A stretch of 64,000 bases of DNA from positions 124,001 through 188,000 of the forward strand of contig NZ_NESI01000005.1 in the NCBI RefSeq assembly GCF_002778325.1. Reading direction: 5' to 3'. The translations under genes were made by a program, and so were the position numbers. A model generated the notes under the pieces. The model saw nothing but the letters and a program-made list of their open reading frames with translations, was not told where the DNA came from and ran no database searches. This DNA comes from Limnohabitans sp. B9-3. Lineage in GTDB: Bacteria; Pseudomonadota; Gammaproteobacteria; Burkholderiales; Burkholderiaceae_C. Positions 1 to 8,385 of the stretch are shown one piece after another (within the stretch, counting starts at the first letter, position 1; every line of letters starts with the position of its first letter).

Positions 1-213
1 GCTGTGCAATCGACCCGCGATGCCAAAAACGGCCAAATCGTGGTGGCCCGCTTGGGCGATGACGTGACCGTCAAGCGCTACCGCCGCACCCCAGACCGCA
101 TTGAGTTATTGCCAGAAAACCCCGACTTCAAGACCATCGTGGTCGAACCCGGTGAGCCCTTTGAAATCGAAGGCCTCGCTGTGGGCCTGATTCGCAGCAC
201 CATGTTGATGTAA
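1..213 (+). CDS. lexA: LexA repressor, C-terminal part (cut by window edge)
   Basis: The reading frame is open from base 1 and its 70 residues match the end of LexA, the SOS-response repressor that cleaves itself when RecA is active. Visible are the segment NGQIVVARL, the TVKR motif that carries the catalytic lysine of the S24 serine/lysine peptidase, LLPENPDF, and the terminal [10 protein letters not shown] strand. The serine of the dyad, the cleavage site and the DNA-binding domain lie outside the window to the left. The next gene starts 13 bases downstream on the same strand, so the two are probably co-transcribed and SOS-controlled. Family assignment is secure; only completeness is unknown. 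Confidence 0.95.
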   Translation, partial: AVQSTRDAKNGQIVVARLGDDVTVKRYRRTPDRIELLPENPDFKTIVVEPGEPFEIEGLAVGLIRSTMLM

Positions 214-226
214 AGAAAGTACGACC

Positions 227-466
227 ATGAGCCTCGCAATTTTTGGCGCTTACCGCCTCCTGAATCCGCTGCAAAACGTTGTCCGTGGCTTTTTGCCCGC
301 CCAAGCTTTACAGAGCACCGCCACTCGCCACTTACCTTTGCGTGTGGCTCGCGTGGTCGATGCCCAACAAAATCGCCACAGTGCAGGTCGTATGGTGATT
401 TCAGGCCGCATGGCCGATGTGTGCGCCGAACTCGACCGTTTGGCCGAATTGGAAAGCCGCCACTGA
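227..466 (+). CDS. Small hypothetical protein downstream of lexA
   Basis: This 79-residue protein is not one I can assign to a function. It starts at ATG 227, 13 bases after the lexA stop, and ends in a hairpin. The N-terminal part is mildly hydrophobic (LAIFGAYRLLNPL) without a convincing signal peptide; the C-terminal half has an amphipathic stretch ending in AELDRLAELESRH that could form a short helix. Its position directly behind lexA suggests an SOS-linked transcript. Codon use and composition look like the neighbours, which supports it as a real gene, but this is inference from context only. Confidence 0.65.
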   Translation: MSLAIFGAYRLLNPLQNVVRGFLPAQALQSTATRHLPLRVARVVDAQQNRHSAGRMVISGRMADVCAELDRLAELESRH

Positions 467-477
467 ATCAGTGGCGG
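457..477. terminator. Hairpin between convergent genes
   Basis: Arms CCGCCACTGA and TCAGTGGCGG are perfect reverse complements separated by one base. The hairpin contains the stop codon of the upstream small gene and lies just before the end of the convergent DUF1993 gene. No long T-run follows on either strand, so it may be a weak or factor-assisted terminator. Confidence 0.4.
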
Positions 478-489
478 GTGGCTAAGCCC

Positions 490-1005
490 TTAAGCGTTGG
501 AGCCCAGCAAAAAGTCACCCTTGCCCACGTCGACCCCGTTGTGTCGCAAGATCACGTAGGCCGTGGTGACGTGAAAGAACACGTTCGGGATGGCCCAGTG
601 TTTGAGGTAATCCTCGCCCAGCATGGTGCGCGTTTTGTCTTTGCCCATGGGGAAGGTGATGCTCTTGGCTTCAGTGCCATCCAAAGCCGAAGCGGGCACT
701 GTTTGCAACCATTCCAAGGTTTTTTGAATTCGGCCGATCAAATCAGCCAGCGTGGTTTCGGTGTCGTCAAACTTGGGAGCCTCTAGCCCAGCCAGTCGCG
801 CGACGCAGAGTTTGGCCGCATCGCACGCAATCAACACTTGGCGCGTGAACGGCAGCATGTCGGGTGCCAAACGGTATTGCGCCAACACCAAAGAATCAAA
901 CTTTTTAGCATCCGCATGGGCTTGGCCCTTGGCCAACAAGTGGCTGAGGTTGGTCAGCGCGGTTTGAAAGACAGGCAAGCTTGCCGACGACATCGAGATG
1001 GTCAT
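490..1005 (-). CDS. DUF1993 family protein
   Basis: The 171-residue protein fits the DUF1993 family in length and pattern, a helical-bundle family distantly reminiscent of DinB-like folds. Family-typical stretches include an N-terminal helix ending in FQTALTNLSHLL, a central segment with RLAPDMLPFTRQV, and the C-terminal HWAIPNVFFHVTTAYVILRHNGVDVGK. The start at 1005 is supported by a GGAG ribosome site about eight bases upstream. It is convergent with the lexA transcript and divergent from the dehydrogenase at 1058, with only 52 bases between the starts for both promoters. The biochemical function of the family is not established, and nothing here adds to it. Confidence 0.85.
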   Translation of the reverse strand: MTISMSSASLPVFQTALTNLSHLLAKGQAHADAKKFDSLVLAQYRLAPDMLPFTRQVLIACDAAKLCVARLAGLEAPKFDDTETTLADLIGRIQKTLEWLQTVPASALDGTEAKSITFPMGKDKTRTMLGEDYLKHWAIPNVFFHVTTAYVILRHNGVDVGKGDFLLGSNA

Positions 1006-1057
1006 AAATTACTCCGGAATCAAAAATCCCAAGATAGGGACAAGGCACAATTGGGGG

Positions 1058-2065
1058 ATGAACATTGTCATCCTAGACGACTACCAAGATGTCGTACGCA
1101 AGCTGCCTTGCGCCTCCAAATTAGAAGCTTACCCAGCCAAGGTTTACACCAACACCATCAAAGGTGTGGGCCAACTGTCTGTGCGTCTCAAAGACGCCGA
1201 AATTTTGGTGCTGATTCGCGAACGCACGCAGATCACACGCCAGCTGATCGAAAAGCTGCCCAAACTCAAAATGATTTCGCAAACCGGCAAAGTCAGTGGT
1301 CACATCGACATGGCCGCTTGCACCGAACGCGGCATTGTGGTCGCCGAGGGCACGGGCTCACCCACGGCGCCCGCTGAGTTGACGTGGGCGCTGATCATGG
1401 CGGCCATGCGACGCATTCCGCAATACATCACGCATTTGAAACACGGCGCTTGGCAACAAGCGGGTCTGAAAGCGGGCTCCATGCCCAACAACTTTGGTTT
1501 GGGTCAAGTCTTGCGCGGCAAGACCTTAGGCATTTGGGGTTACGGCAAGATTGGTCAATTGCTCGCCGGCTATGGCAAGGCTTTTGGCATGCGCGTTTTG
1601 CTGTGGGGCAGCGAAGCCTCTCGCGAATTGGGCGCCAAAGACGGCTTGAACATTGCCGAGTCACGCGAAGCCTTCTTTGAGGAAGCCGACATCCTCAGCC
1701 TGCATTTGCGCTTAACGGACACCACGCGTGGCATCGTCACCTTGGCCGATTTGACGCGCATGAAACCCACCTCGTTGCTGGTGAACACCTCGCGCGCTGA
1801 GTTGATTGAGCCCGACGCTTTGTTGGCTGGCCTCAACCGTGGCCGCCCCGGCATGGCCGCCATTGACGTGTTTGAAAGCGAACCCATTTTGCAGGGCCAC
1901 GCGCTCTTGCGTTTGGAAAATTGCATTTGCACGCCACACATTGGCTACGTCGAGCAAGACAGCTACGAGTTGTACTTTGGCACCGCGTTTGACAACGTGG
2001 TGAACTTCATCAAAGGCACCCCCACCAACATCGTGAATCCTGGCGCGCTTCAGGTTCGTCGGTAA
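1058..2065 (+). CDS. D-2-hydroxyacid dehydrogenase family protein
   Basis: A 335-residue NAD(P)-dependent oxidoreductase of the D-isomer-specific 2-hydroxyacid dehydrogenase family, expected to interconvert a 2-oxoacid and a D-2-hydroxyacid in the cytoplasm. The nucleotide-binding loop GIWGYGKIG lies near the middle, followed by LWG at the end of the second strand. The catalytic Arg-Glu-His set is recognisable in NTSRAELIE, DVFESEP and CTPHIGY. I chose ATG 1058 over an in-frame start at 998 because family members begin with MNIVILDDYQDVV and the extra 20 residues overlap the divergent DUF1993 gene. Substrate cannot be read from sequence; the closest textbook relatives are phosphoglycerate dehydrogenase and glyoxylate/hydroxypyruvate reductases. 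Confidence 0.9.
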   Translation: MNIVILDDYQDVVRKLPCASKLEAYPAKVYTNTIKGVGQLSVRLKDAEILVLIRERTQITRQLIEKLPKLKMISQTGKVSGHIDMAACTERGIVVAEGTGSPTAPAELTWALIMAAMRRIPQYITHLKHGAWQQAGLKAGSMPNNFGLGQVLRGKTLGIWGYGKIGQLLAGYGKAFGMRVLLWGSEASRELGAKDGLNIAESREAFFEEADILSLHLRLTDTTRGIVTLADLTRMKPTSLLVNTSRAELIEPDALLAGLNRGRPGMAAIDVFESEPILQGHALLRLENCICTPHIGYVEQDSYELYFGTAFDNVVNFIKGTPTNIVNPGALQVRR

Positions 2066-2088
2066 ACATCACCCATGAAAGTTTGTTG

Positions 2089-3261
2089 ATGCACCGCGCC
2101 TCGCCCGCTGTGCTGTGGTGTTTCCTGTTCGGCAACTTTGTCATCGGCTTCGGCGTGTTGATGGTGCCGGGCTCACTCAACGACATCAGCCACGACCTTC
2201 AAGTGTCGGTGGCACAAGCCGGCTTTTTGATCACGGCGGGTTCGGTGCTGATGTGTTTGAGCGCCCCCATTTTTGCCACCGTTTTGGCCAAACACGACCG
2301 TCGTAAGCTGTTGACATGGGTCATGCTGTGGTACGGCGCCACGCACGCACTGACCTTGGTGATGCCCGGGTTCAACGAAATTCTTTGGGTACGCGTGCTG
2401 GCCATGGTCGCCCCTGCCATCTTCACACCGCAAGCTGCAGCCTGCATTGGGCAATTGACAGCGCCTGAACGACGTGGACGTGCCATCACCTTTGTCTTTT
2501 TAGGTTGGTCGGTTGCGTCGGTGGTAGGCATGCCGATTGCCGCCTGGATGGGCGAGGTTTACGGTTGGCGCACGGTGTTTGGCACACTGTCCGTGTTGTC
2601 GCTGATCAGCGCGGCTTGGGTGTGGTGCGTGTTACCCAACGGGCTTCAGCCGCCCGTGATGTCGTTGGCTGCGTGGCGACAAACTCTCAGCTCGAAACCC
2701 TTGATGTACACCGTGTTGGTGACCGTCATCAGCGCCTCTGGCCAGTTTGTGCTGACGGCCTACTTTGCACCCTACTTCAAACAAACTTTGAACACGTCAC
2801 CTACAGACTTGAGTCTGTTATTTGGTTGGTTCGGCGCCTGCGGTCTTGTGGGCAACATGCTGTTGTCGCGCAAGGTGGACCGCGTGGGTGCGGCCAAAGC
2901 CGTGAACTTCTGCTTGCTGCTGATGTCGTTCAGCTTGTTGCTGTGGCCACTGGGGCACAACTTATGGCTGGCCGCCTTGATCTTGACACCTTGGGGGTTG
3001 GGCATGTTTGCCGCCAACTCGGCACAGCAAGCGCGGCTGATTCAAATCTCGCCCGAACTCGCGTCAGGCTCTGTGGCTTTGAACACCTCTGCCATTTACC
3101 TTGGCCAAGCCATTGGCTCAGCGGGCGGTGCATGGCTCATCACCCACGACGGCATGGCCGAACTGCATTGGTTTGGTTGGATCGGCGTGTTGCTCGCCTT
3201 GGTTGTGAGCCTGCTGGCGGCGCGCGCCACACGCAGAGCCCATCGCGCTCGCGTGACTTAG
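2089..3261 (+). CDS. Major facilitator superfamily transporter
   Basis: A 390-residue integral membrane protein with about twelve hydrophobic segments, the first starting near residue 8 (AVLWCFLFGNFVIGFGVLMV). Loop 2-3 carries a degenerate MFS motif around KHDRRKLL, and the segment APERRGRAITFVFLGWSVASVVGMP matches the sugar-efflux/arabinose-efflux type (AraJ-like) of drug:proton antiporters. The start is ATG 2089; an upstream TTG in frame is not needed. It follows the dehydrogenase by 23 bases and is probably co-transcribed, which hints at export or import of a hydroxyacid, but this is inference. The transported compound is unknown. Confidence 0.88.
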   Translation: MHRASPAVLWCFLFGNFVIGFGVLMVPGSLNDISHDLQVSVAQAGFLITAGSVLMCLSAPIFATVLAKHDRRKLLTWVMLWYGATHALTLVMPGFNEILWVRVLAMVAPAIFTPQAAACIGQLTAPERRGRAITFVFLGWSVASVVGMPIAAWMGEVYGWRTVFGTLSVLSLISAAWVWCVLPNGLQPPVMSLAAWRQTLSSKPLMYTVLVTVISASGQFVLTAYFAPYFKQTLNTSPTDLSLLFGWFGACGLVGNMLLSRKVDRVGAAKAVNFCLLLMSFSLLLWPLGHNLWLAALILTPWGLGMFAANSAQQARLIQISPELASGSVALNTSAIYLGQAIGSAGGAWLITHDGMAELHWFGWIGVLLALVVSLLAARATRRAHRARVT

Positions 3262-3340
3262 GGCTTCAACGCAAAGGGATCGTGTTTAGCCCTGCTTGCA
3301 TACGGCGCTGCTTGCGCCTGTGCGTTGAGCCGCTTGGTGA

Positions 3341-4012
3341 TTAACCACCCGACGACAACTTCGCGTAACGCGCTGCCATCAAGGCCGTGCCTTCTTTGCG
3401 GTCAGCATTGACTTTTTGCACCGAGGCACGTTCGGCCATTTGCTTGCCGTACTCTTTGACGGGCAAGCCCGCCAACAAATCTTCGCCCAACACCAATTTG
3501 CTGGCTAGGCTAGCCAAAGGCAAATGCACGATCGCAGAGCAATCGGCCAACGTGAAGGTGTCACCCGCAACATAAGGCGAAAACTTGGCCAACTTGGTGA
3601 AGCCCTCCACGCCCTTAGCAAGTTGCTTGCGCACACGCTCTTGAGTGCCTTCGCTCACCTTGCCGCCAAAAAAGGCTTGTGGGTACAACTCACGGGCAAC
3701 CAGCTCAATGTGCAGCTCTAGGTATGTGATCAGCTCACGCACCTTGGCTGCGGCCATTGGATCGGCAGGCAACAAAGCATGCTGGGGGTAAGCCTGCTCG
3801 ATGTATTCGGCACAAACAGCCGATTCGGTGATGCATCCTTGAGGCGTGTCTAAAAAAGGCACTTTGCCCATGGGAGAACGCAACAAGGTGGCCGGATCGA
3901 TAGGATTCACCCAGACCAAGTCTTCTTCGAACGCAACACCCTTCTCCAGCAATTGAATTTTGAGCTTGTTGTAATAGTTGCTGACCGAAAAGCCGCAGAG
4001 TTTGAGAGTCAT
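3341..4012 (-). CDS. Glutathione S-transferase family protein
   Basis: A 223-residue cytosolic GST-fold protein. The N-terminal thioredoxin-like domain (about residues 1-80) starts MTLKLCGFSVSNYYNKLKI and has the cis-proline loop GKVPFLD followed by the glutathione-binding ITESAVCAEYIE, where the ES pair is typical. The all-helical C-terminal domain carries the hydrophobic staple/N-cap motif around FTLADCSAIVHLP. Ser/Tyr near residues 9-13 would be the activating residue. It stands alone, convergent with the MFS gene and divergent from the 3-hydroxyacyl-CoA dehydrogenase. Substrate is unknown; detoxification, reductive dehalogenation or isomerisation are all possible in the family. Confidence 0.88.
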   Translation of the reverse strand: MTLKLCGFSVSNYYNKLKIQLLEKGVAFEEDLVWVNPIDPATLLRSPMGKVPFLDTPQGCITESAVCAEYIEQAYPQHALLPADPMAAAKVRELITYLELHIELVARELYPQAFFGGKVSEGTQERVRKQLAKGVEGFTKLAKFSPYVAGDTFTLADCSAIVHLPLASLASKLVLGEDLLAGLPVKEYGKQMAERASVQKVNADRKEGTALMAARYAKLSSGG

Positions 4013-4143
4013 GAAAGCGCTCCAAAATGAATAAGTTCAAATTATTCTTGCACAGCATCCAAGGGGAAACGCTTAGCCTTAACCCTCGGTGTGTCGCGCA
4101 GGCGCAGCTCAAAAAACGCTCGTCGCTCAGTCATAATATTTGG

Positions 4144-5664
4144 ATGAATTCCATTTATAAAACCGTAGGGGTTGTGGGTGCTGGCGCCATGGGCCGAGGC
4201 ATTGCACAAATCGCTGCCCAAGCAGGCAGCACCGTCAAATTATTCGACACACAAGCCGCCGCCGTGACCCACGCCACACAAGCCATGGGCGCACAGTGGG
4301 ACAAACTGGCCGAGAAAAACCGCATCACACCCGAACAAGCGGCGCTCTACAAATCACAACTGCAAGGCGCCTCCGCTTTGAGCGATTTGGCCGATTGCGA
4401 CCTGGTGGTGGAAGCCATTGTGGAGCGCTTGGACATCAAAAAATCGTTCTTTGCCGAACTCGAAGCCTTGGTGCAACCCACCGCCGTGCTGGTAACCAAC
4501 ACCTCTTCGCTGTCCGTCACAGCCATCGCAGCAGCACTTAAGCGGCCTGAGCAATTTGCGGGCTACCACTTCTTCAACCCCGTGCCACTCATGAAAGTGG
4601 TCGAGGTGATTGCCGGCCTCAAAACCAAACCCAGCATTTGCCAAGACTTGGCCGCTTATGCCAAACAAATGGGCCACACCCCCGTGCAAGCCCAAGACAC
4701 ACCAGGCTTCATCGTCAACCACGCAGGACGTGGCTATGGCACCGAGGCACTTCGCATCGTGTCGGAAAACATTGCTGACTTCGCCACGATTGACCGCATT
4801 TTGAAAGACCAAGTGGGCTTCAAATTAGGCCCCTTCGAGTTGATGGATTTGACTGCACTTGATGTGTCGCATCCGGTGATGGAGTCCATCTACCAACAGT
4901 ATTACGAGGAACCACGTTACCGCCCCAGCGTCATCACTGCTCAGCGTTTAGCAGGTGGAGTGGTGGGTAAAAAAGTCGGCGAAGGCTTTTACAAATACAT
5001 AGCCGGTGTGGCACAAATTGCGCCTGAGCCTGCCGTGCCTGTGGTGGCTGACATGCCACCGGTTTGGTTGTCTAGCCGTGCTGCGCGTCGCTCTGAGTTG
5101 CTTCAATTGCTGAAAGACTTGGGCGCCAAGATCGAAACCGGTGCCTCGCCTTCGGCGCAAGCACTGTCCATCGTGGCGCCGTTGGGTTTTGATGTGACCA
5201 CCGTCGCCATCATTGAGCGCCTTGATCCTTCTCGCACTGTCGGCATCGACCTGCTGATCGATGACAAACTCACCAAGCGCCGCGTGCTCGCCACCAACCC
5301 CGCCACACGCAGTGACATGCGCGATGCGGCACACGCCCTCTTTGCCCGCGATGGCAAAGCGGTCAGCGTGATTCGCGACAGCGGTGGTTTTGTCACGCAA
5401 CGGGTGGTGGCAAACATCGTCAACATTGCCTGTGACATTTGCCAGCAAGGCATTTGCAGCCCACAAGATTTAGAGACGGCTGTCACCCTCGGCTTGGGTT
5501 ACCCCATGGGTCCTTTGATGATGGGTGACAAGTTTGGCCCGACCGAGATTTTGGAAGTGCTGTTCAACGTGCAAACCGTTTACGGCGACCCACGTTATCG
5601 CCCCAGCCCATGGCTGCGCCGCCGTGGCGCGATTGGCCTGAGCCTGACCCACGTTGAGTCTTAA
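4144..5664 (+). CDS. 3-hydroxyacyl-CoA dehydrogenase (PaaH/FadB-like, stand-alone)
   Basis: The 506-residue protein oxidises a 3-hydroxyacyl-CoA to the 3-oxoacyl-CoA with NAD+. The NAD-binding loop GAGAMGRGIAQ is at residues 12-22. The catalytic dyad is conserved as His142 in YHFFNPVPLM and Glu154 in VVEVIAG, with the usual 12-residue spacing. A second 3HCDH C-terminal domain follows (RVVANIVNIACDICQQG and LGLGYPMGPLMMGD), as in PaaH of phenylacetate degradation, and the size fits that group. I start at ATG 4144 rather than 4027 because the dinucleotide fold begins at residue 7 and an AT-rich CATAAT box ends seven bases before this ATG, suggesting a leaderless transcript. It abuts the next gene with no gap. 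The rest of a phenylacetate pathway is absent here, so the true substrate is open. Confidence 0.9.
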   Translation: MNSIYKTVGVVGAGAMGRGIAQIAAQAGSTVKLFDTQAAAVTHATQAMGAQWDKLAEKNRITPEQAALYKSQLQGASALSDLADCDLVVEAIVERLDIKKSFFAELEALVQPTAVLVTNTSSLSVTAIAAALKRPEQFAGYHFFNPVPLMKVVEVIAGLKTKPSICQDLAAYAKQMGHTPVQAQDTPGFIVNHAGRGYGTEALRIVSENIADFATIDRILKDQVGFKLGPFELMDLTALDVSHPVMESIYQQYYEEPRYRPSVITAQRLAGGVVGKKVGEGFYKYIAGVAQIAPEPAVPVVADMPPVWLSSRAARRSELLQLLKDLGAKIETGASPSAQALSIVAPLGFDVTTVAIIERLDPSRTVGIDLLIDDKLTKRRVLATNPATRSDMRDAAHALFARDGKAVSVIRDSGGFVTQRVVANIVNIACDICQQGICSPQDLETAVTLGLGYPMGPLMMGDKFGPTEILEVLFNVQTVYGDPRYRPSPWLRRRGAIGLSLTHVES

Positions 5665-6444
5665 ATGACAGCCCAACTCAAAAGTACCAGCCATGGTCAA
5701 ACCCTGATCTTGACGCTGTCCGACCCCGCCATGCGCAACGCGCTCGGCCCCGACATGTATGCCGCAGGCATTGAAGCGCTGAACGTGGCGGAGACCAACT
5801 CCGAAATTCGCAGCGTCATCATCACCGGCGAAGGCAGCCACTTTTGTGCAGGCGGCAATTTGCAGCGCTTGCAAGGCAACCGTGACAAACCGCGCGAGGC
5901 GCAAGCCCAAAGCATCGAAGGCTTGCACAGTTGGATGGAAGCCATCCGCACCTGCCCCAAGCCCGTGATTGCCGCGGTCGAAGGTGCGGCCGCAGGCGCA
6001 GGCTTTTCACTGGCTTTGATGTGCGACATGATCGTGGCAGCACGCGACAGTATCTTTGTGATGGCCTATAGCAGCATCGCGCTCTCGCCAGATGGCGGCG
6101 GCAGTTGGAGCTTGAGCCAAAGCCTGCCGCGTCAACTGGCCTCCGAGTTGTTGCTGTTGGGTGAACGCATCGGTGCTGAGCGCTTACAAGCGCTGGGTTT
6201 GGTCAACCGCATCAGCGAACCTGGCCACGCTTTGACAGACGCCTTGCAGTTGGCCGATCGCATCAACGCACGCGCGCCCAACGCCATGAGCAGCATCAAA
6301 GAATTGATCAACGATGCGGGCACACACAACCTCACCACGCACTTGGCGCAAGAGCGCGATTTCTTCGTGAACAACTTGCACCACCCGAACGCAGGCATCG
6401 GCATCGCTGCATTTCTTAACAAAGAAAAACCGGTCTACAAATAA
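5665..6444 (+). CDS. Enoyl-CoA hydratase/isomerase (oxepin-CoA hydrolase-like, PaaG type)
   Basis: A 259-residue crotonase-fold enzyme whose ATG follows the previous stop codon directly. The oxyanion-hole segments are visible: HFCAGGNLQ (residues 59-67) and EGAAAGAGFSLALMCD (106-121). At the position of the second catalytic glutamate of true hydratases it has Asp143 in LSPDGGGSW, and the first glutamate is not conserved. A single Asp is the pattern of PaaG-type epoxyphenylacetyl-CoA isomerases and of the proteins named oxepin-CoA hydrolase, alternative type. It likely isomerises or hydrates the intermediate used by the 3-hydroxyacyl-CoA dehydrogenase in front. The precise reaction is inferred and not proven. 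Confidence 0.85.
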   Translation: MTAQLKSTSHGQTLILTLSDPAMRNALGPDMYAAGIEALNVAETNSEIRSVIITGEGSHFCAGGNLQRLQGNRDKPREAQAQSIEGLHSWMEAIRTCPKPVIAAVEGAAAGAGFSLALMCDMIVAARDSIFVMAYSSIALSPDGGGSWSLSQSLPRQLASELLLLGERIGAERLQALGLVNRISEPGHALTDALQLADRINARAPNAMSSIKELINDAGTHNLTTHLAQERDFFVNNLHHPNAGIGIAAFLNKEKPVYK

Positions 6445-6527
6445 ACGCAAGCACCGCCGCACGCGCGACAGCATGCGGGTCACACGGGCGACTAATTCTC
6501 ACTTTCAGGTCACACAAAAGACAGGCT

Positions 6528-7247
6528 ATGGACGATCCAATTCTTAACATCGAAGAACGCGAGGCCATCAACTCAGGTCGATGGTTTTCATCTCTCTCAC
6601 CTTCACTACGACACGACATTCTTCGATGCGCTTATGTCAAACGATGCAAAGACGGCGACTTGATCGCGGCGCGCGGCGACGCGCCCGAGGAGTGGATGGC
6701 GTGCGCCAAAGGCGCGGTGCGCGTGAGCTCGACATCGCTGTCGGGCAAACAAATCACCTTCACGTATGTGGAGCCTGGCATTTGGTTTGGCGACGTGGCG
6801 ATCTTGGACGGGGATCGACGCACACACGATACGTACGCGCACGGCGACACCACGATTCTTTGTGTGGCCAAAGCAGACTTTCAAAAAATCCTCACGCAGC
6901 ACGTGGAATTTTACGAAGCCATGCTGCGCTTGCAAGCACGTCGCATTCGTCAGTTGTTTGGTTTGGTGGAAGACCTCAACACCCTGCCCTTGCGTTCACG
7001 CTTGGCCAAGCAACTGCTGCATTTGGCACGCAGCTACGGGGTGCAGAGTTTGACGCACGGCGAAGAGATTCGCATTGGTTTGCATTTGGCGCAAGAAGAA
7101 TTGGCGCAGCTTTTGGGGGCCTCACGCCAACGCGTGAACCAAGAGCTCAAAGCCATGGAGCGCGAGGAAGCTATTCGCATCGAGCCAGGTGGCTTGGTGA
7201 TTCGCAACCGAGAGGCCTTGCTGCACATCAGCGAAGCCGATCACTGA
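6528..7247 (+). CDS. Crp/Fnr family transcriptional regulator
   Basis: A 239-residue regulator with an N-terminal cyclic-nucleotide-like sensor domain (about 20-150), a long dimerisation helix (FYEAMLRLQARRIRQLFGLVEDL) and a C-terminal winged helix-turn-helix with LAQEELAQLLGASRQRVNQELKAM. The N-terminus has no cysteine cluster, so it is not an FNR-like iron-sulfur oxygen sensor. The sensor carries FGDVAILDGDRRTHDT, related to the phosphate-binding cassette of Crp but without the complete cAMP-binding signature, so the effector may be something else. It sits in the middle of a catabolic block, 83 bases after the hydratase and 13 bases before the kinase gene, and is the best candidate for the cluster's own regulator. 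Confidence 0.9.
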   Translation: MDDPILNIEEREAINSGRWFSSLSPSLRHDILRCAYVKRCKDGDLIAARGDAPEEWMACAKGAVRVSSTSLSGKQITFTYVEPGIWFGDVAILDGDRRTHDTYAHGDTTILCVAKADFQKILTQHVEFYEAMLRLQARRIRQLFGLVEDLNTLPLRSRLAKQLLHLARSYGVQSLTHGEEIRIGLHLAQEELAQLLGASRQRVNQELKAMEREEAIRIEPGGLVIRNREALLHISEADH

Positions 7248-7260
7248 CAGGAGCCCACGC

Positions 7261-8346
7261 ATGAGCCGGGACGATAACTTTGTTGGAACCCGGCCCGTGA
7301 GTGAGGCGCACAGCGTCGACACTGCGGTGCTCGATGACTGGTTGTGTGCAAACATGCCAGGCTTCAAGGGTCCCTTGACGCTTGAAATGTTCAAAGGCGG
7401 GCAATCTAACCCCACCTACAAATTGGTGACGCCCACCAAGAGTTATGTGATGCGTGCCAAGCCAGGCCCCGTCGCTAAATTGCTGCCCTCGGCCCATGCC
7501 GTCGAACGAGAGTTCGCTGTGATGAAGGGCTTGTACGGCACCGATGTTCCCGTGGCACAAATGCATGTGTTGTGCGAAGACGAATCGGTCATTGGCCGCG
7601 CCTTTTACGTGATGGAGTTTGTCGAAGGCCGTGTCATGTGGGAGCAGTCGCTGCCCAGCATGAACAACGCTGAGCGTGCGGCCACTTACGACGAAATGAA
7701 CCGCGTCATTGCAGCCTTGCACACGGTGCCTTTTGCCGACCGTGGCCTCGCCAATTACGGCAAGGCCGGCAACTACTTCGAGCGACAAATTGGTCGCTGG
7801 AGCAAACAGTACGTCGCCTCCGTCACGCAGCCCATCCCTGAAATGGACCACTTGATGGCATGGCTGCCCGCGAACATGCCTGCCAGTGCCCTCGATGCCA
7901 GCAAGATCAGCATCGTGCATGGCGACTACCGCCTCGACAACTTGATGTTCCACCCCACGGAGCCACGTGTGTTGGCCGTGCTGGATTGGGAGCTCTCCAC
8001 CATTGGGCACCCACTGGCTGACTTCAGTTACCACTGCATGGCGTGGCACATTCCACCGGGCACGTTCCGTGGTTTGGGCGGTGTGGACGTGGCGTCTCTG
8101 GGCATTCCCACAGAGTCCGAATACATCCACCGCTATTGCGACCGCACGGGCTTGGCCACTCCGAACGACCTCAAGGCCGACTGGAATTTTTATTTGGCCT
8201 ACAACATGTTCCGCATCGCGGCCATCTTGCAGGGTATCGCCAAACGTGTGGAGGCTGGAACGGCTTCGAGCGCGCAGGCCAAAGCATCAGGCGCAGGTGC
8301 GCGCCCCATGGCCGAATTGGCTTGGAAATTTGCACAACTCGCCTAA
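7261..8346 (+). CDS. APH-family phosphotransferase (LvaA/ACAD10-11 kinase-domain-like)
   Basis: The 361-residue protein has the aminoglycoside-phosphotransferase/choline-kinase fold. The catalytic loop HGDYRLDN is at residues 220-227 (Asp222 as base, Asn227 as metal ligand) and the metal-binding Asp242 is in LDWELSTIGHPLAD, so an active kinase is expected. The N-lobe has KGGQSNPTYKL as nucleotide loop. An AGGAG site lies just before ATG 7261. It is followed 39 bases later by an acyl-CoA dehydrogenase of the ACAD10/11 type. In animals these two domains are fused; in Pseudomonas putida the levulinate enzymes LvaA and LvaC work as a pair in which a 4-hydroxyacyl-CoA is phosphorylated and then eliminated. 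I infer the same kind of chemistry here. Confidence 0.88.
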   Translation: MSRDDNFVGTRPVSEAHSVDTAVLDDWLCANMPGFKGPLTLEMFKGGQSNPTYKLVTPTKSYVMRAKPGPVAKLLPSAHAVEREFAVMKGLYGTDVPVAQMHVLCEDESVIGRAFYVMEFVEGRVMWEQSLPSMNNAERAATYDEMNRVIAALHTVPFADRGLANYGKAGNYFERQIGRWSKQYVASVTQPIPEMDHLMAWLPANMPASALDASKISIVHGDYRLDNLMFHPTEPRVLAVLDWELSTIGHPLADFSYHCMAWHIPPGTFRGLGGVDVASLGIPTESEYIHRYCDRTGLATPNDLKADWNFYLAYNMFRIAAILQGIAKRVEAGTASSAQAKASGAGARPMAELAWKFAQLA

Positions 8347-8385
8347 CTTTTAAAACAACTTCTATTTCACCCCAAGGAGACCTTC

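Noticed and set aside
2505-3344. Second-frame plus-strand frame over the MFS gene
   Set aside because: The MFS frame has clear membrane helices; this one has Arg/Val-rich noise.
4027-4143. N-terminal extension of the 3-hydroxyacyl-CoA dehydrogenase
   Set aside because: The extra 39 residues have no family support and lie before the start of the NAD-binding fold.
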